DNA of 7,917 nt from an uncultured Desulfobacterales bacterium (GCA_947259865.1 CAMYNZ010000172.1:1-7917), one strand, 5' to 3'; counted from the stretch's first letter, positions 1-6,820 are shown. The notes: generated from the sequence alone by a model not told the origin. Translations and numbers: made by a program.

Positions 1-75
1 TATATAAATGACAGAAGTCATTAACTTTAGTCACTTTAGATCACTTTTAACTTTAGCTCACTTATTCTAGTGAGC
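1..75. repeat. Degenerate ACTTTAG heptamer array flanked by small hairpins
   Basis: The end of the window, downstream of the glcE-like gene, has the heptamer ACTTTAG at 24-30, 33-39 and 50-56, with near copies at 43-49 (ACTTTTA) and 60-66 (ACTTATT), separated by 0-3 bases. It is flanked by two perfect small hairpins: AATGAC/GTCATT (7-12 and 17-22) and GCTCACT/AGTGAGC (56-62 and 69-75). No T-run follows the hairpins on the minus strand, so I do not call a terminator. Function unknown; the array may continue past the window edge. Confidence 0.5.
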
Positions 76-141
76 ATTTTGAGGAGGCCCGCAACACCGT
101 AATTGGGCGTTAGATGTTTTTTTGAGATAGCTTCTAGTCTA

Positions 142-1587
142 TCAAAGGCCTTCCACGAAACGGCCCGGGCTCATAATACCGGTGGGATCCAACTGACTTT
201 TGAGCCGCTTCATGACCACGAAATGTGAACCGATCTCTCCCCAAATTTTCAGTTTGTCCTTTACATCAGCGGGTGCGCTCTGGATGATAAGATTACCGTC
301 GACCTCACGGCAGCGCCCCAGCAATTGTCCCAATGCCGCCACGGCCTTATCCGTTGCTGCGGTATCTTTTATATCAAGCAGCAAACCGGTGTGGCAGATA
401 CCGTTTCCGGCATGGGTCTGGACAATATAATCAAGATTAGCCTGAGAAAAAATAGATTCTCCCGATTCAATAATCCCTTTTGCCAGAGAAAGCGGGTAAT
501 TCAGCTTGGCCTTTATGAGACCGGAGAATTTGTTGTCGAGTATGGCCGAAAGATTGCTCATCGCCAGCCAGAACGAGCGGTGCTCATCTTCCTCCAGCAC
601 GGCTTCAGCCCTGGCCCCGCCCCTTTTGGCCATTTCCAGTATTTCGGTTTGCATGCGGCCCACAGCCGGTGTAAAGGATTCGAGGGCGACCGCCGCCACA
701 TAGTCTTTTGAATCGAACCCGGGCTTATCGTCCAGGGCCAGATAGCTGTATGCTTCACCGTTCATTATTTCAACTGCGGCCGGTAAGAGAGTGGTTTCAA
801 AGACGCGCTCGGCAAACCCGGATGCTTCGGAAAAGGTAGCAAAAGAAACCAGCAAGGTCTGCATCTTTTCCGGTAACGGGAGCAGTCGCATGGTCATTTC
901 ACACAGGATGCCCAGAGTTCCCATGGAACCCACCATAAGTTTGGAGACATCGTACCCGGAAACATTCTTTACTGTCTTTCCCCCCGATCCCAGAATATCC
1001 CCATTGGGGGCCACTAGACGGATTCCGATAATTGAATCTCTGGGAAGATTATAGAGAAGCCGCCTGGGTCCGGTGGAATTGGTTGCAATAATACCACCGA
1101 TCGTTGCCTTGTCGGCGTAAGGGGGATCAATGGGTATAAAACATCCACTGTGGGACCTGTCAGAACAGATAATCTCATCGCCTTCTGCCCCAAGGTCTTC
1201 CAGAGGCAGGTAGCACCGGTCTTCCTGAGTTGCCAGTCTGGCTTGTATATCTCTGAATTTCACACCCGCTTCCACTGTCATGGTTAAATTTGATGTGTCC
1301 ACGTCCAACATGTGGTTCATACGGGCAGTGCACACCACCAGGTCCAGTTTGCTTGGGGGATTGCCCATGGCCATTTTGGTACCACTGCCACGGGCCACGA
1401 TGGCCAGATTCTCCTGGTTTGAAAACTTAACCACCTCGGCCACCTGTTCGGTGTTTTTTGGAAACACAACCACTTGGGGCGCCACCCTATCGACTGCGTA
1501 TTCAGCAGTGACAGCGGGCTCGGTTTTTACATTTTCTTTACCCAGAATGTCAGTGAGACCTGTGAATTTTTCTGTGTTGTCTGCCAC
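142..1587 (-). CDS. glcE: GlcE-like FAD-binding oxidoreductase (glycolate oxidase subunit family)
   Basis: A 481-aa flavoprotein of the PCMH-type FAD-binding family, probably oxidising glycolate or another 2-hydroxyacid together with the GlcD-like protein upstream. Visible FAD-fold motifs are ARGSGTKMAMG (65-75), TIGGIIATNSTGPRR (162-176) and GGKTVKNVSGYDVSKLMVGS (202-221); the GPRR and KNVSGYD parts resemble GlcE more than GlcD. The C-terminal cap keeps THAGNGICH (391-399) and ends with DPTGIMSPGRF (467-477). It is longer than E. coli GlcE (about 350 aa), with an extra segment at about 121-150 carrying Cys125, Cys141 and Cys149. The start is GTG, chosen because AAGGAG lies 7 nt upstream (1595-1600) and the protein begins just ahead of the conserved fold. 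It is the last gene of the cluster, 190 bp after glcD. Family assignment is firm; the GlcE role and substrate are inferred. A GlcF partner is not visible. Confidence 0.85.
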   Translation of the reverse strand: MADNTEKFTGLTDILGKENVKTEPAVTAEYAVDRVAPQVVVFPKNTEQVAEVVKFSNQENLAIVARGSGTKMAMGNPPSKLDLVVCTARMNHMLDVDTSNLTMTVEAGVKFRDIQARLATQEDRCYLPLEDLGAEGDEIICSDRSHSGCFIPIDPPYADKATIGGIIATNSTGPRRLLYNLPRDSIIGIRLVAPNGDILGSGGKTVKNVSGYDVSKLMVGSMGTLGILCEMTMRLLPLPEKMQTLLVSFATFSEASGFAERVFETTLLPAAVEIMNGEAYSYLALDDKPGFDSKDYVAAVALESFTPAVGRMQTEILEMAKRGGARAEAVLEEDEHRSFWLAMSNLSAILDNKFSGLIKAKLNYPLSLAKGIIESGESIFSQANLDYIVQTHAGNGICHTGLLLDIKDTAATDKAVAALGQLLGRCREVDGNLIIQSAPADVKDKLKIWGEIGSHFVVMKRLKSQLDPTGIMSPGRFVEGL

Positions 1588-1634
1588 GATAAATCTCCTT
1601 GTCCTTAGCCGGCCAAACCGGAATCAAAATAATC

Positions 1635-1715
1635 TCACGCCAAGACGCAAAGACGCTAAATTTGCTTTAATCAGATTCATTCGTTTTTCTTTGCGAGCTT
1701 TGCGGCTTTGCGTGA
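1635..1715. repeat. Imperfect inverted repeat (CGCAAAGACGC type) between glcD and glcE
   Basis: The left arm tcacgccaagacgcaaag (1635-1652), continuing to about 1660, pairs imperfectly with a right arm at about 1689-1715 that ends in gcggctttgcgtga (1702-1715). The arms are built from short CGCAAAG/CTTTGCG units separated by about 30 bp of AT-rich sequence. I recognise this pattern as a dispersed intergenic repeat seen in several bacterial groups; copy number here cannot be judged from one window. It fills much of the 190-bp spacer, so in a glcD-glcE transcript it would form a hairpin between the two cistrons. Confidence 0.65.
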
Positions 1716-1777
1716 AAATAAAAAATGCGAATCGTTCCATATGCCCAATTGAGAACAATAATTGGCTAATTAATGGT

Positions 1778-3160
1778 CTACGATTCCGCGGGGATCATCT
1801 TTCCCGGGTTGATAATGTCATCCGGGTCAAAGGCCTTGTGTATCTGGCGTTCCAAATCCAGATCGCATTCATTGAAAATGAAACGGGTCTCTTTTAACTT
1901 TTCAATCCCGACCCCATGTTCTCCGCTGATGGTTCCTCCTGCGTCAGCGCAAGCTTTCAAAATTTCCGTCGACGCTTTATGGACCCGGCTCAATTCGTCT
2001 TCATTGCGTTCATCAAACATGATAAGCGGGTGGAGATTTCCATCCCCGGCGTGGAAAACATTTCCGATAGCAAGATCGTATTTCTTGCCGATTGCAATTA
2101 CCTGGTTCAGGACCTCCGGCAGCTTTGTCCGGGGAACCGTTCCGTCACAGCACATGTAACTGGGTCTTACCTGGCCGACAGAGCCAAAGGCCCCCTTGCG
2201 GCCGGCCCAGAGGATGTTTCGCTCGGCCTCATCCTTGGCTAGTTTCACATCCCGAACATTGTTTTGTTTGCAAATATCCATAATTTTTCGGGCATTATCA
2301 TCCATTCCTTCGGGCATACCGTCAAGCTCGATGATGAGAACGCAGGCAGCGTCCAGCGGATATCCAACTTTTATAGTCGCTTCCACGGCACGCATTACCG
2401 TATTGTCCATCATTTCCAGGGTGGCCGGAATGATACCTTCGGCAACGATCGCGGAAACCGTGTTGGCCCCGTCTTCGATGGCATCGAATATGGCCAGCAT
2501 GGTCTTGACCGTTTCAGGCGCCCGCTCAAGTTTCAGGATTGCCTTGGTCACCAGCCCGATGGTGCCTTCACTGCCCACAAAGAGGGCGGTTATATCGTAT
2601 CCGGCGTTATCCCGGGCTTTCCCCCCTGTATGTACCACCGTACCGTCATTGAGGACCACTTCCAGACCCAATATATGATTTGAGGTGACGCCGTATTTGA
2701 GACAATGGGGACCCCCCGAATTTTCAGACACGTTGCCGCCAATGGTGGAAACTTTTTGACTGGCAGGATCCGGTTGATATACGAAGCCCTTTTTTAGAAC
2801 CTCGGTTTGCAGATCCAGGGTAATGACACCCGGTTCAACGGTTGCCGTCCGGTTTGGGCAATCAATTTCCAGAATGCGATTCATTCGTGAAAAATGAACC
2901 ACAATCCCGCCTTTGACGGGGACCGTCCCGCCAGTCAGGTTGGTGCCTGACCCCCGACCAAGAATCGGGATCTTATTTTGGGCGGCCAGGACCATGATTT
3001 TTGAAACCTCTTCAGTGGAATCCGGCAAAACGACGACATCCGGCTTGGCCTTATCAAGGGAGGCGTCATAGCTGTAAAGCATGAGATCCATTTCGGAGCT
3101 CAAGACATTTTCCGGACCCACGATTTCTTCCAGGCGGGTGATGAGTTCTTTTCTGTCCAT
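1778..3160 (-). CDS. glcD: GlcD-like FAD-linked oxidase (glycolate/D-lactate dehydrogenase family)
   Basis: A 460-aa FAD-linked 2-hydroxyacid dehydrogenase, expected to oxidise glycolate to glyoxylate (or D-lactate or a similar acid) and pass electrons to a partner. The FAD domain shows GRGSGTNLTGG (68-78), DPAS (131-134), TIGGNVSENSGGPHCLKYG (139-157) and FVGSEGTIGLVT (194-205). The C-terminal oxidase domain shows GNVFHAGDGNLHP (366-378) and GEHGVGIEK (413-421), giving the family's metal/substrate ligands His370, His377 and Glu414, then FDPDDIINPGK (444-454). Length is near the family norm (E. coli GlcD 499 aa). ATG is preceded by GGAGG at 3169-3173 with 8-nt spacing. A candidate promoter lies upstream (3216-3245). 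No signal peptide or membrane segment is evident, so it is probably cytoplasmic or peripheral. D-lactate, D-2-hydroxyglutarate or glycerate are alternative substrates; adjacency to glcE- and gcl-like genes favours glycolate. Confidence 0.93.
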   Translation of the reverse strand: MDRKELITRLEEIVGPENVLSSEMDLMLYSYDASLDKAKPDVVVLPDSTEEVSKIMVLAAQNKIPILGRGSGTNLTGGTVPVKGGIVVHFSRMNRILEIDCPNRTATVEPGVITLDLQTEVLKKGFVYQPDPASQKVSTIGGNVSENSGGPHCLKYGVTSNHILGLEVVLNDGTVVHTGGKARDNAGYDITALFVGSEGTIGLVTKAILKLERAPETVKTMLAIFDAIEDGANTVSAIVAEGIIPATLEMMDNTVMRAVEATIKVGYPLDAACVLIIELDGMPEGMDDNARKIMDICKQNNVRDVKLAKDEAERNILWAGRKGAFGSVGQVRPSYMCCDGTVPRTKLPEVLNQVIAIGKKYDLAIGNVFHAGDGNLHPLIMFDERNEDELSRVHKASTEILKACADAGGTISGEHGVGIEKLKETRFIFNECDLDLERQIHKAFDPDDIINPGKMIPAES

Positions 3161-3215
3161 GAGGAGATCCTCCGATCCAGTTGATTAGGGATTGAGATGT
3201 TTAAGAATCAGTGCT

Positions 3216-3245
3216 TTTGTAGTTACTTCAGGGTATTCTTGTCAA
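3216..3245 (-). promoter_or_regulatory. Candidate promoter for the glcD-glcE genes
   Basis: On the minus strand a perfect -35 box TTGACA (3240-3245) is followed after 18 bp by TACAAA (3216-3221), a 4/6 match to TATAAT. The start would fall near 3209, giving a leader of roughly 50 nt before the glcD ATG. Its presence downstream of a long palindrome suggests glcD-glcE may be transcribed separately from gcl and the dehydrogenase gene. Confidence 0.45.
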
Positions 3246-3259
3246 GGGTATTTGGAGAT

Positions 3260-3341
3260 GGTTCAAGGTTCAGGGTTCAAGGTTAAAAATAGGATAATAT
3301 CCTTATATTAACCCGGAACGTTGAACCCTGAACCTTGAACC
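3260..3341. repeat. Long inverted repeat with 25-bp arms (GGTTCAAGG family), copy A
   Basis: Bases 3260-3284 and 3317-3341 are inverted copies matching at 24 of 25 positions. Each arm is itself made of repeated GGTTCAAGG/GGTTCAGGG units. The 32-bp centre is AT-rich and starts with aaaaataggata, which recurs in the related element at 7671-7755. A further GAACCTTGAAC fragment lies at 3377-3387, partly outside the main hairpin. It sits between the dehydrogenase gene and glcD, upstream of the candidate glcD promoter. No transposase is present; a non-autonomous palindromic element is likely. Confidence 0.8.
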
Positions 3342-3421
3342 CTGGTCACCGCGTCGAAGCCCTTGAGCGAGGGCGGGAACCTTGAACTTCTTTTTCTTCC
3401 GCCTCGCCCGAGCTTGGGTGT

Positions 3422-4705
3422 TCACATATTTTTTATTTTTTCCAACTCGCCGTCCCAGGCAGCCTCCAGGATCGGTCCCATAAATTCATCCACCAAACCG
3501 GCGTTGAGCGGGACGGGCATATTCTTGAGTTTCATTTCCAGTTGCGGATCCTTGGCGGCGGTGAGGCAGCGTTGAATATGTTCCTTTCCAACTCCCTGGA
3601 CATCTTTTAGACATGTGGGGAAACCAACGAATTTGCTGAATTTAATCATTCCCCGGGCCACCGCCAATCCCAGTTGCCGTCCGGACAGGGTATTCACGTC
3701 TTCATCAATATAGCCATACTTTTTGTATATAGTGCCGATACCCTGCAATTTCTTTTCGATGGCCGGGGCAAAAAATACCGTGTAATACGGGTTCATCAAG
3801 GCGCAGGCGCGGCCGTGGGTGAGCACATCCACCAGAGAAAAACTGTTCAAATGGGGACCGGAAGTGCCGCCGATCATAATGGCATATCCGCCCAAATCGG
3901 TGCCCAAACCCAAAAGCATCCGGGCGTCTTTGTCAGCAGGGTCTTTTTTTACCTCCGTGAGACCTTTGATAAGGGCTTCGATTCCAAGTTCAGCCACCTG
4001 ACTGGTCTGGTTTTCGATTTCGGGGGGTGCGCCGAAGTAAACTTCCAGGCAGTGGGCAATTCCATCGAAACCGCCGTCAAGGGTCAGACTCATGGGCTGG
4101 GAGGTTGTCACATCATAATCGAAAATACACCGTGGCGGTACAATCGCCTCGTCCACAATCAGTTTTTTCTGTCCTGCCACAGGATCCGTGATATTGGAAT
4201 ATTTGGTCAAATGGGCGCCCGAACTGGCCGCCATCATGATGGCCAACACCGGTAAAATCCTGCGCCCGGATTCCTGGCAGACCTTTGTGACCTGGCCCAT
4301 ACCGAAGAAGGGATCTATTTCCGGCTGGATATCGCCCAGGGTGGCCAAAACGGCTGCAGCCTTGGTCGCGTCAATACCCGAACCGCCGTCAGCTACTACC
4401 ACAACATCTGGTTTTTTGTGCATGATGTGGCTGTGAAGTCGATAGACATCCACAAAAGGCGCATTGGGGCCTGCAGATTTCACAATGTCCACTACCGCTA
4501 TGCCTGCCTTTTCAATGGATTTGAGAATTCGCTCCTGAATCGGTTCAAACCAGTCAAATTCTATCGGCCCAACAAACATGACTTTTGTGCCCAATTCTTT
4601 TGTGAATTTTCCGGATGCATCATCCAGCACGCCGCTGCCGAATGCATAGGTGTCCCCTTTAAATTCCTTTAACAGTGTTGAAGCTCTGGTTTTTAGGTCT
4701 GACAT
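3422..4705 (-). CDS. Divergent iron-containing alcohol dehydrogenase
   Basis: A 427-aa member of the Fe-dependent (group III) alcohol dehydrogenase family, which interconverts alcohols and aldehydes or semialdehydes with NAD(P)H. The N-terminal nucleotide-binding half has ADGGSGIDATKA (105-116), the equivalent of the family's GGGSxxD loop. Likely metal ligands are Asp214 and His218 (FDGIAHCLE), His285 (GPHLNSF) and His297 (LTHGRACAL), so the Asp-His-His-His set appears intact. Unusually, the stretch that normally reads like TTAGTGSE is AASSGAHLT (159-167), so it is not a standard FucO- or AdhE-type enzyme. ATG is preceded by GGAAGGA (4714-4720) at 8-nt spacing. Lying between gcl-like and glcD-like genes, it could act as a tartronate semialdehyde reductase replacing GlxR, or as a glycolaldehyde/lactaldehyde reductase. 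Family is confident; substrate is inference. Confidence 0.9.
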   Translation of the reverse strand: MSDLKTRASTLLKEFKGDTYAFGSGVLDDASGKFTKELGTKVMFVGPIEFDWFEPIQERILKSIEKAGIAVVDIVKSAGPNAPFVDVYRLHSHIMHKKPDVVVVADGGSGIDATKAAAVLATLGDIQPEIDPFFGMGQVTKVCQESGRRILPVLAIMMAASSGAHLTKYSNITDPVAGQKKLIVDEAIVPPRCIFDYDVTTSQPMSLTLDGGFDGIAHCLEVYFGAPPEIENQTSQVAELGIEALIKGLTEVKKDPADKDARMLLGLGTDLGGYAIMIGGTSGPHLNSFSLVDVLTHGRACALMNPYYTVFFAPAIEKKLQGIGTIYKKYGYIDEDVNTLSGRQLGLAVARGMIKFSKFVGFPTCLKDVQGVGKEHIQRCLTAAKDPQLEMKLKNMPVPLNAGLVDEFMGPILEAAWDGELEKIKNM

Positions 4706-4821
4706 GGCTGTTTTCCTTCCTGTATTATTAGGCGCTTAATTCTGAAATTTGTGCTTTTTCAGTTAAAAAACATTTAAATATCGATTATCGAATTTTGACA
4801 TCCCGTAAAAAGTCCCGATTC

Positions 4822-4910
4822 GTCATGCCGGTCCCGGATCAAGTCCGGGATGACGGATCCGGCATCCAGAACATACTGAATTACTGGATTCCGGCTTTCG
4901 CCGGAATGAC
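4822..4910. repeat. MITE-like palindromic element between gcl and the dehydrogenase gene
   Basis: The 89-bp element is bounded by inverted ends gtcatgccgg (4822-4831) and ccggaatgac (4901-4910), matching at 9 of 10 positions. Inside are two hairpins: TCCCGGA/TCCGGGA (4832-4838 and 4844-4850, 5-nt loop, with outer CGTCA/TGACG pairing at 4821-4825 and 4851-4855) and ATTCCGGC/GCCGGAAT (4888-4895 and 4900-4907, 4-nt loop). The motif GTCATTCCGGCGAAAGCCGG is, from memory, a widespread dispersed intergenic repeat. It accounts for about a third of the 296-bp spacer; the rest is AT-rich with no supported gene. Confidence 0.75.
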
Positions 4911-5001
4911 ACATTAAAAAAATTTCAAACAAAACCTTTTTTTCGTTTAGTCCGTATCAGAATCATGGAACAAAAAATTGCTGATATAGCACATTGTATG
5001 C

Positions 5002-6786
5002 TCATACGAATTCTCTGATCGCATCGATAGATACCCCCATCGAGCAATCTGTATCTTTTTCCAGAATAATGTCTATTACATAGGGTATGCCTGATTCGAC
5101 TCCTCTCTTGAAGGCAGCGTTGATTTCGTTTGGATCGGTTACCCGCTCACCGGCCGCCCCGCACGCTTCTGCAAACTTGACAAAATTAAATCCTCGGCCC
5201 TCATTTTCGGGGATATAAGCGACTTCACCCGGCGCCAGGCTGCCAACGGCGCTGCTCGTTCCACCTTCCGCCATCCTGGGCTGTTCTTCGTAAGTGCACT
5301 CCTGATAGCAGTCATAGCATATTTGAACTTCGTATTCCATTTCATACATATACTTTTCCGCCTGTCGAATAAGACCCAGATACCCGTTGTTGAGCACGAC
5401 AATCAGAAAGGGAACCCTGTACATCACCGCTACGGGCAGTGCATCCATACAGAATTGAAATCCAAAGTCGCCTACAACGGTCACCACCTGTTTGTCAGGA
5501 CGGGCGATCTTGGCACCGATGGACGCTGGCATGTCCCATCCTAGTGGTCCGGCGCCGCCGCAATCCAGATAATGCCTGGGTTTCGTAATTTTTTGCAACT
5601 GAGCGGACCAGATCTGATTCAACCCGATACAGGTCACAAAGACCGTTTCTTCATCAAAGAATTCATTGATTTCTTTGAACACTCTTTGTGGTTTAATTGG
5701 AATATCATTGTAATCCGTTTTTCGTTCCATTTCGGTCCGAATCTGCGGAATCTTGAGATCAACAGGCTGGGCCTTCACCTTGCGCTGCTCGATTTCTTCT
5801 AATAAAGTTTGCATGGTCTGTTTTGCATCGGAGCAAATGCCCAGGTCCAGGGAGATATTTTTACCCAGTTGTCCAGGGTCGATATCCACGTGAATAAATT
5901 TTCGATTGCCTTTGTAAACATTGATATCACCCGTATGACGGTCATTGAATCGCGCTCCTACCGCAAAGACGAGTGTGGAATCAAGAAATACTTTGTTACC
6001 GGAGGGCGTATTGCACTGGATACCTACCTGACCGGCCATCAGGGGATGGTTCCAGGGTATTGCGCTTTTGCCCATATAGGTGGCCACCACCGGGATCTGA
6101 AGCGCTTCTGCCACCGCTTTAAATTCATCGCAGGCATCGGCCAGTATCACACCGCCACCAAGCAACATGACCGGTGCTTCAGCCTCCAGTATCATGTCCA
6201 GGGCTTTGGCAACCTGTTTTCGGTTGGGTGGGGTGCGGAGGATGGTCAGCGGTGCGTCTGTTTCCGAGTCATATTCGATTTCTTCTTTTTGAACATCCAG
6301 CGGCAAGTCGATTAGAACCGGCCCGGGTCGGCCCTCTTTCATGATTTTAAAGGCCTCACGAAAAACCGACGGCACCATGCCGCCTTCCATTACACAATAC
6401 GCTTTCTTGGTGACCGGTTTTACGATTTCGGCAATGTCAACGGCCTGGAAGGCTTCCCGGCCCAGCTGGGACCGGATGTTCTGCCCGGTAATTGCCAAAA
6501 TGGGTATGGAATCTACCTGGGCGGTGTATAAGCCGGTCACGAAATTACTGGCACCCGGACCTGAGGTAGCGGCGCAAACACCGACCGTACCGAGTGCCCG
6601 GGCATACCCATCTGCCATATGGATAGCGCTTTCCTCGTGTCGTGTGATCATGTGTCTAATAGAGCCTAAATCCATAAGGGCGCGGTAAAATGGAAGGATA
6701 CCGGCGCCGGGGATTCCGAACATATTTGTCACATTTTCACTTTCAAGTATTCTCACAGCTGCTTCCATTGAATTCATCTTAGGCAT
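5002..6786 (-). CDS. gcl: Glyoxylate carboligase-like thiamine diphosphate enzyme (Glu51 variant with Cys-rich insertion)
   Basis: A 594-aa ThDP enzyme of the acetohydroxyacid synthase superfamily, most like glyoxylate carboligase (2 glyoxylate to tartronate semialdehyde plus CO2). From memory it aligns with E. coli Gcl without gaps over the first 60 or so residues, and shares FQAVDIAEIVKPVTK (113-127), IKPQRVFKEIN (364-374), CGGAGPLGW (409-417) and the Gcl-type ThDP motif GDFGFQF (439-445) to NNGYLGLIRQ (466-475). The middle domain (about 190-340) is the FAD/nucleotide-fold domain of this superfamily. Two oddities: residue 51 is Glu (TRHEESAIHMADGY), the canonical ThDP-activating acid that E. 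coli Gcl replaces with Val; and about 40 extra residues follow CYDCYQEC (490-497). ATG has AAAGGAG (6794-6800) 7 nt upstream. It follows the regulator gene by 34 bp, so the two are probably co-transcribed. A related carboligase or acetolactate synthase-like activity remains possible. Confidence 0.88.
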   Translation of the reverse strand: MPKMNSMEAAVRILESENVTNMFGIPGAGILPFYRALMDLGSIRHMITRHEESAIHMADGYARALGTVGVCAATSGPGASNFVTGLYTAQVDSIPILAITGQNIRSQLGREAFQAVDIAEIVKPVTKKAYCVMEGGMVPSVFREAFKIMKEGRPGPVLIDLPLDVQKEEIEYDSETDAPLTILRTPPNRKQVAKALDMILEAEAPVMLLGGGVILADACDEFKAVAEALQIPVVATYMGKSAIPWNHPLMAGQVGIQCNTPSGNKVFLDSTLVFAVGARFNDRHTGDINVYKGNRKFIHVDIDPGQLGKNISLDLGICSDAKQTMQTLLEEIEQRKVKAQPVDLKIPQIRTEMERKTDYNDIPIKPQRVFKEINEFFDEETVFVTCIGLNQIWSAQLQKITKPRHYLDCGGAGPLGWDMPASIGAKIARPDKQVVTVVGDFGFQFCMDALPVAVMYRVPFLIVVLNNGYLGLIRQAEKYMYEMEYEVQICYDCYQECTYEEQPRMAEGGTSSAVGSLAPGEVAYIPENEGRGFNFVKFAEACGAAGERVTDPNEINAAFKRGVESGIPYVIDIILEKDTDCSMGVSIDAIREFV

Positions 6787-6820
6787 CGTTTTACTCCTTT
6801 GCGTGGTTTTGTCAGCAAAT

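Noticed and set aside
109..116. GGGCGTTAGATG at 105-116 looks like the right end (GTTRRRY core) of an integron attC site.
   Set aside because: No matching RYYYAAC partner with complementary inner boxes was found at a sensible distance upstream; the visible hairpins are not centred correctly. A partner before base 1 would imply an unusually long attC.
1745..1765. CCAATT/AATTGG inverted repeat just after the glcD stop, considered as a terminator.
   Set aside because: Six-bp AT-rich stem with no T-run on the transcribed strand; likely chance.
3674..4255. Plus-strand 193-codon reading frame and several other long plus-strand frames across the window.
   Set aside because: All lie antisense to genes with clear family motifs and show no motifs of their own.
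4781..4791. Perfect odd palindrome TCGATTATCGA upstream of the Fe-ADH gene, considered as an operator or promoter element (GATAAT on the minus strand).
   Set aside because: No convincing -35 box at the right distance and no similarity to the iclR-upstream palindrome; short AT-rich palindromes are common by chance.
4972..4991. Possible rho-independent terminator after the gcl-like gene (TGCT/AGCA stem followed on the minus strand by ATTTTTT).
   Set aside because: The stem is only 4 bp and AT-rich in its surroundings, too weak to call.
5002..6786. Sulfoacetaldehyde acetyltransferase (Xsc), considered because it is a similar-length ThDP enzyme in sulfonate metabolism.
   Set aside because: The N-terminal GIPGAGILPFYRAL, the GDF-type ThDP motif and the CGGAGPLGW segment match glyoxylate carboligase much better.
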